Shown: one piece after another, positions 58,984 through 59,994 of the stretch
How the letters are laid out: every line of letters begins with the position of its first letter
How positions within the stretch are numbered: position 1 is the first letter of the stretch
Origin: Coriobacteriaceae bacterium
GTDB lineage: Bacteria > Actinomycetota > Coriobacteriia > Coriobacteriales > Coriobacteriaceae
Direction: 5' to 3'
Assembly: GCA_902363875.1 (NCBI GenBank)
Contig: CABJBO010000010.1
Location: 1-59,994 of the forward strand
DNA: 59,994 nt
Made by a program: the position numbers and the translations under genes
Notes under the pieces: generated by a model
What the model was told of the DNA's origin: nothing
The model's database searches: none
Seen by the model: the letters and a program-made list of their open reading frames with translations, nothing else

Positions 58984-59946
58984 ATGTTGATGAATTTATC
59001 GCTGGCCCCTATGGAGGGGATTACCGGGCATGTGTTCCGTCGCGTGCATGCGGAGTGCTTTGGCGCACTCGATTGTTATTACACGCCGTTTTTGCCGCCG
59101 CCGCGGGTGGGCAACCGCTTTGGTGGCAAGGCGTTTAAAGAGGTCGATCCTGCCAATAACCAGGGGCTTAACGTAGTACCTCAGCTGATGTCCAAGAATG
59201 CGGACGAGTTTGTGTGGGCGGCGCAGGTGCTCGCCGAGATGGGGTACCGCGAGGTCAATCTCAACCTTGGCTGCCCCTCGGGTACGGTTGTTGCCAAAGG
59301 CAAGGGTTCGGGCTTTCTGCGCAACCTGGATGAGCTCGAGGTGTTCTTGAGCGACGTGTGCGAACGCTCACCCTTGCCGGTGTCGGTCAAGACCAGGCTG
59401 GGGTTGGAAAGCGATGACGAGTACGAACGCGTGCTCGACCTCTATTGCCGCATGCCGCTGGCAGAGCTGATCGTGCATCCGCGCGTGCAAAAGGACCGTT
59501 ATACGGGCTCGCCGCGTAAAGAGTTTTACGGCGAGACGTTGGAGCGGGCGCCGTTTCCCGTGGCCTATAACGGCGACATCTTTGATCTTGAGGACATGGA
59601 TGCGCTGGTGGGGGCCTATCCCGGAACACGCCACGTAATGTTGGGGCGCGGCTTGCTCGCGAACCCCGCGCTGGCTCGCATGGTTAAGGGCGGCCCTGCT
59701 GCCACGGCCGCTGAGCTGCAGCGCTTCCACGACATGCTGTTTGCGGCCTATGCGGACGAGATTGGGGACAACGCGGTCTTTCGCATGAAGGAGTGGTGGT
59801 TCTACGCCAAATGCGCCTTCGCCGATCCCGCGACCGTTCACAAGCTTGTTCGCAAGACCAAAAAGGTCGATGAATACCGCGCTGCTGTCGAGCGCGTCTT
59901 TCGCGAGCAGCCGCTTGCGCCTGTTGCCCGCTTTTGTGGCTACTAG
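58984..59946 (+). CDS. tRNA-dihydrouridine synthase
   Basis: A 320-residue flavin enzyme that reduces uridine in tRNA to dihydrouridine. It has the FMN-binding start LAPMEGITGHVFR, the catalytic Cys97 in NLNLGCPSG, VSVKTRLGL near 145, IVHPRVQKDRYTG near 175 and the phosphate site VMLGRGLLANP near 225. The C-terminal helical tRNA-binding domain is complete. Two starts are possible, ATG at 58984 or at 58990; the second has better spacing from GAGAG. A palindromic repeat lies in the leader. Confidence 0.92.
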   Translation: MLMNLSLAPMEGITGHVFRRVHAECFGALDCYYTPFLPPPRVGNRFGGKAFKEVDPANNQGLNVVPQLMSKNADEFVWAAQVLAEMGYREVNLNLGCPSGTVVAKGKGSGFLRNLDELEVFLSDVCERSPLPVSVKTRLGLESDDEYERVLDLYCRMPLAELIVHPRVQKDRYTGSPRKEFYGETLERAPFPVAYNGDIFDLEDMDALVGAYPGTRHVMLGRGLLANPALARMVKGGPAATAAELQRFHDMLFAAYADEIGDNAVFRMKEWWFYAKCAFADPATVHKLVRKTKKVDEYRAAVERVFREQPLAPVARFCGY

Positions 59947-59994
59947 TCGTTGGGTGTTCCTATAGTTTTGTCAACCTTCGACGCTACTCCCGGT

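Overview
The window looks like part of a chromosome from a gut Coriobacteriia (Actinomycetota), most likely Collinsella or a close relative. This rests on gene style only: moderately high GC, ParE/ParC topoisomerase genes, a LuxR-type regulator without a receiver domain, a CD1871A-type CXXC peptide next to a NapH-like ferredoxin, and many intergenic palindromes. No rRNA or tRNA gene was recognised, so the genus is an inference.

Positions 1-9 kb are very GC-rich and carry a leftward conjugation and replication module of an integrative element. From its head it reads: two small excisionase-like HTH proteins, a winged-helix initiator with iterons inside its own gene, a DnaC-type loader, an unknown protein, a PcfB-like protein, a VirD4/TraG coupling protein, a pilin-like peptide, a PrgI-like protein, VirB4, and the start of a further gene cut by the window edge. 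Positions 9-11.4 kb hold accessory cargo: YjdF with a candidate riboswitch leader, and an Abi_2/AbiF HEPN protein followed by two tandem structured-RNA units. A duplicated tandem-repeat motif sits upstream of three of the leftward transcripts.

Positions 11.4-26.5 kb are a patchwork of defence genes and decayed mobile DNA. It includes a broken AbiE toxin-antitoxin pair interrupted by a MITE-like element and an IS30 remnant, and a DUF3800 fragment. Next is a single-chain restriction-methylation-specificity enzyme with its own tyrosine recombinase and a silent specificity cassette, which looks like a switchable system. After it comes a cluster of sirtuins resembling class M (SirTM), controlled by a TetR regulator. 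An ancient duplicate of that cluster is broken by an IS3 remnant and a radical-SAM mobile pair.

Positions 26.5-60 kb look like core chromosome with some niche genes: two orphan AAA-type ATPases, one behind a striking double operator; topoisomerase subunits; a 1455-residue cell-wall-anchored protein with a neighbouring LuxR regulator; a GMP synthetase subunit lacking the amidotransferase domain; a two-component system facing a small redox operon; a CoA-disulfide reductase/rhodanese; a fused ABC exporter; and a TetR-controlled agmatine deiminase/carbamoyltransferase locus flanked by two related MFS transporters. A tRNA-dihydrouridine synthase closes the window. From 41 kb on, at least seven copies of a ~33-bp palindrome and one large 186-bp inverted-repeat element occupy the gaps between genes.
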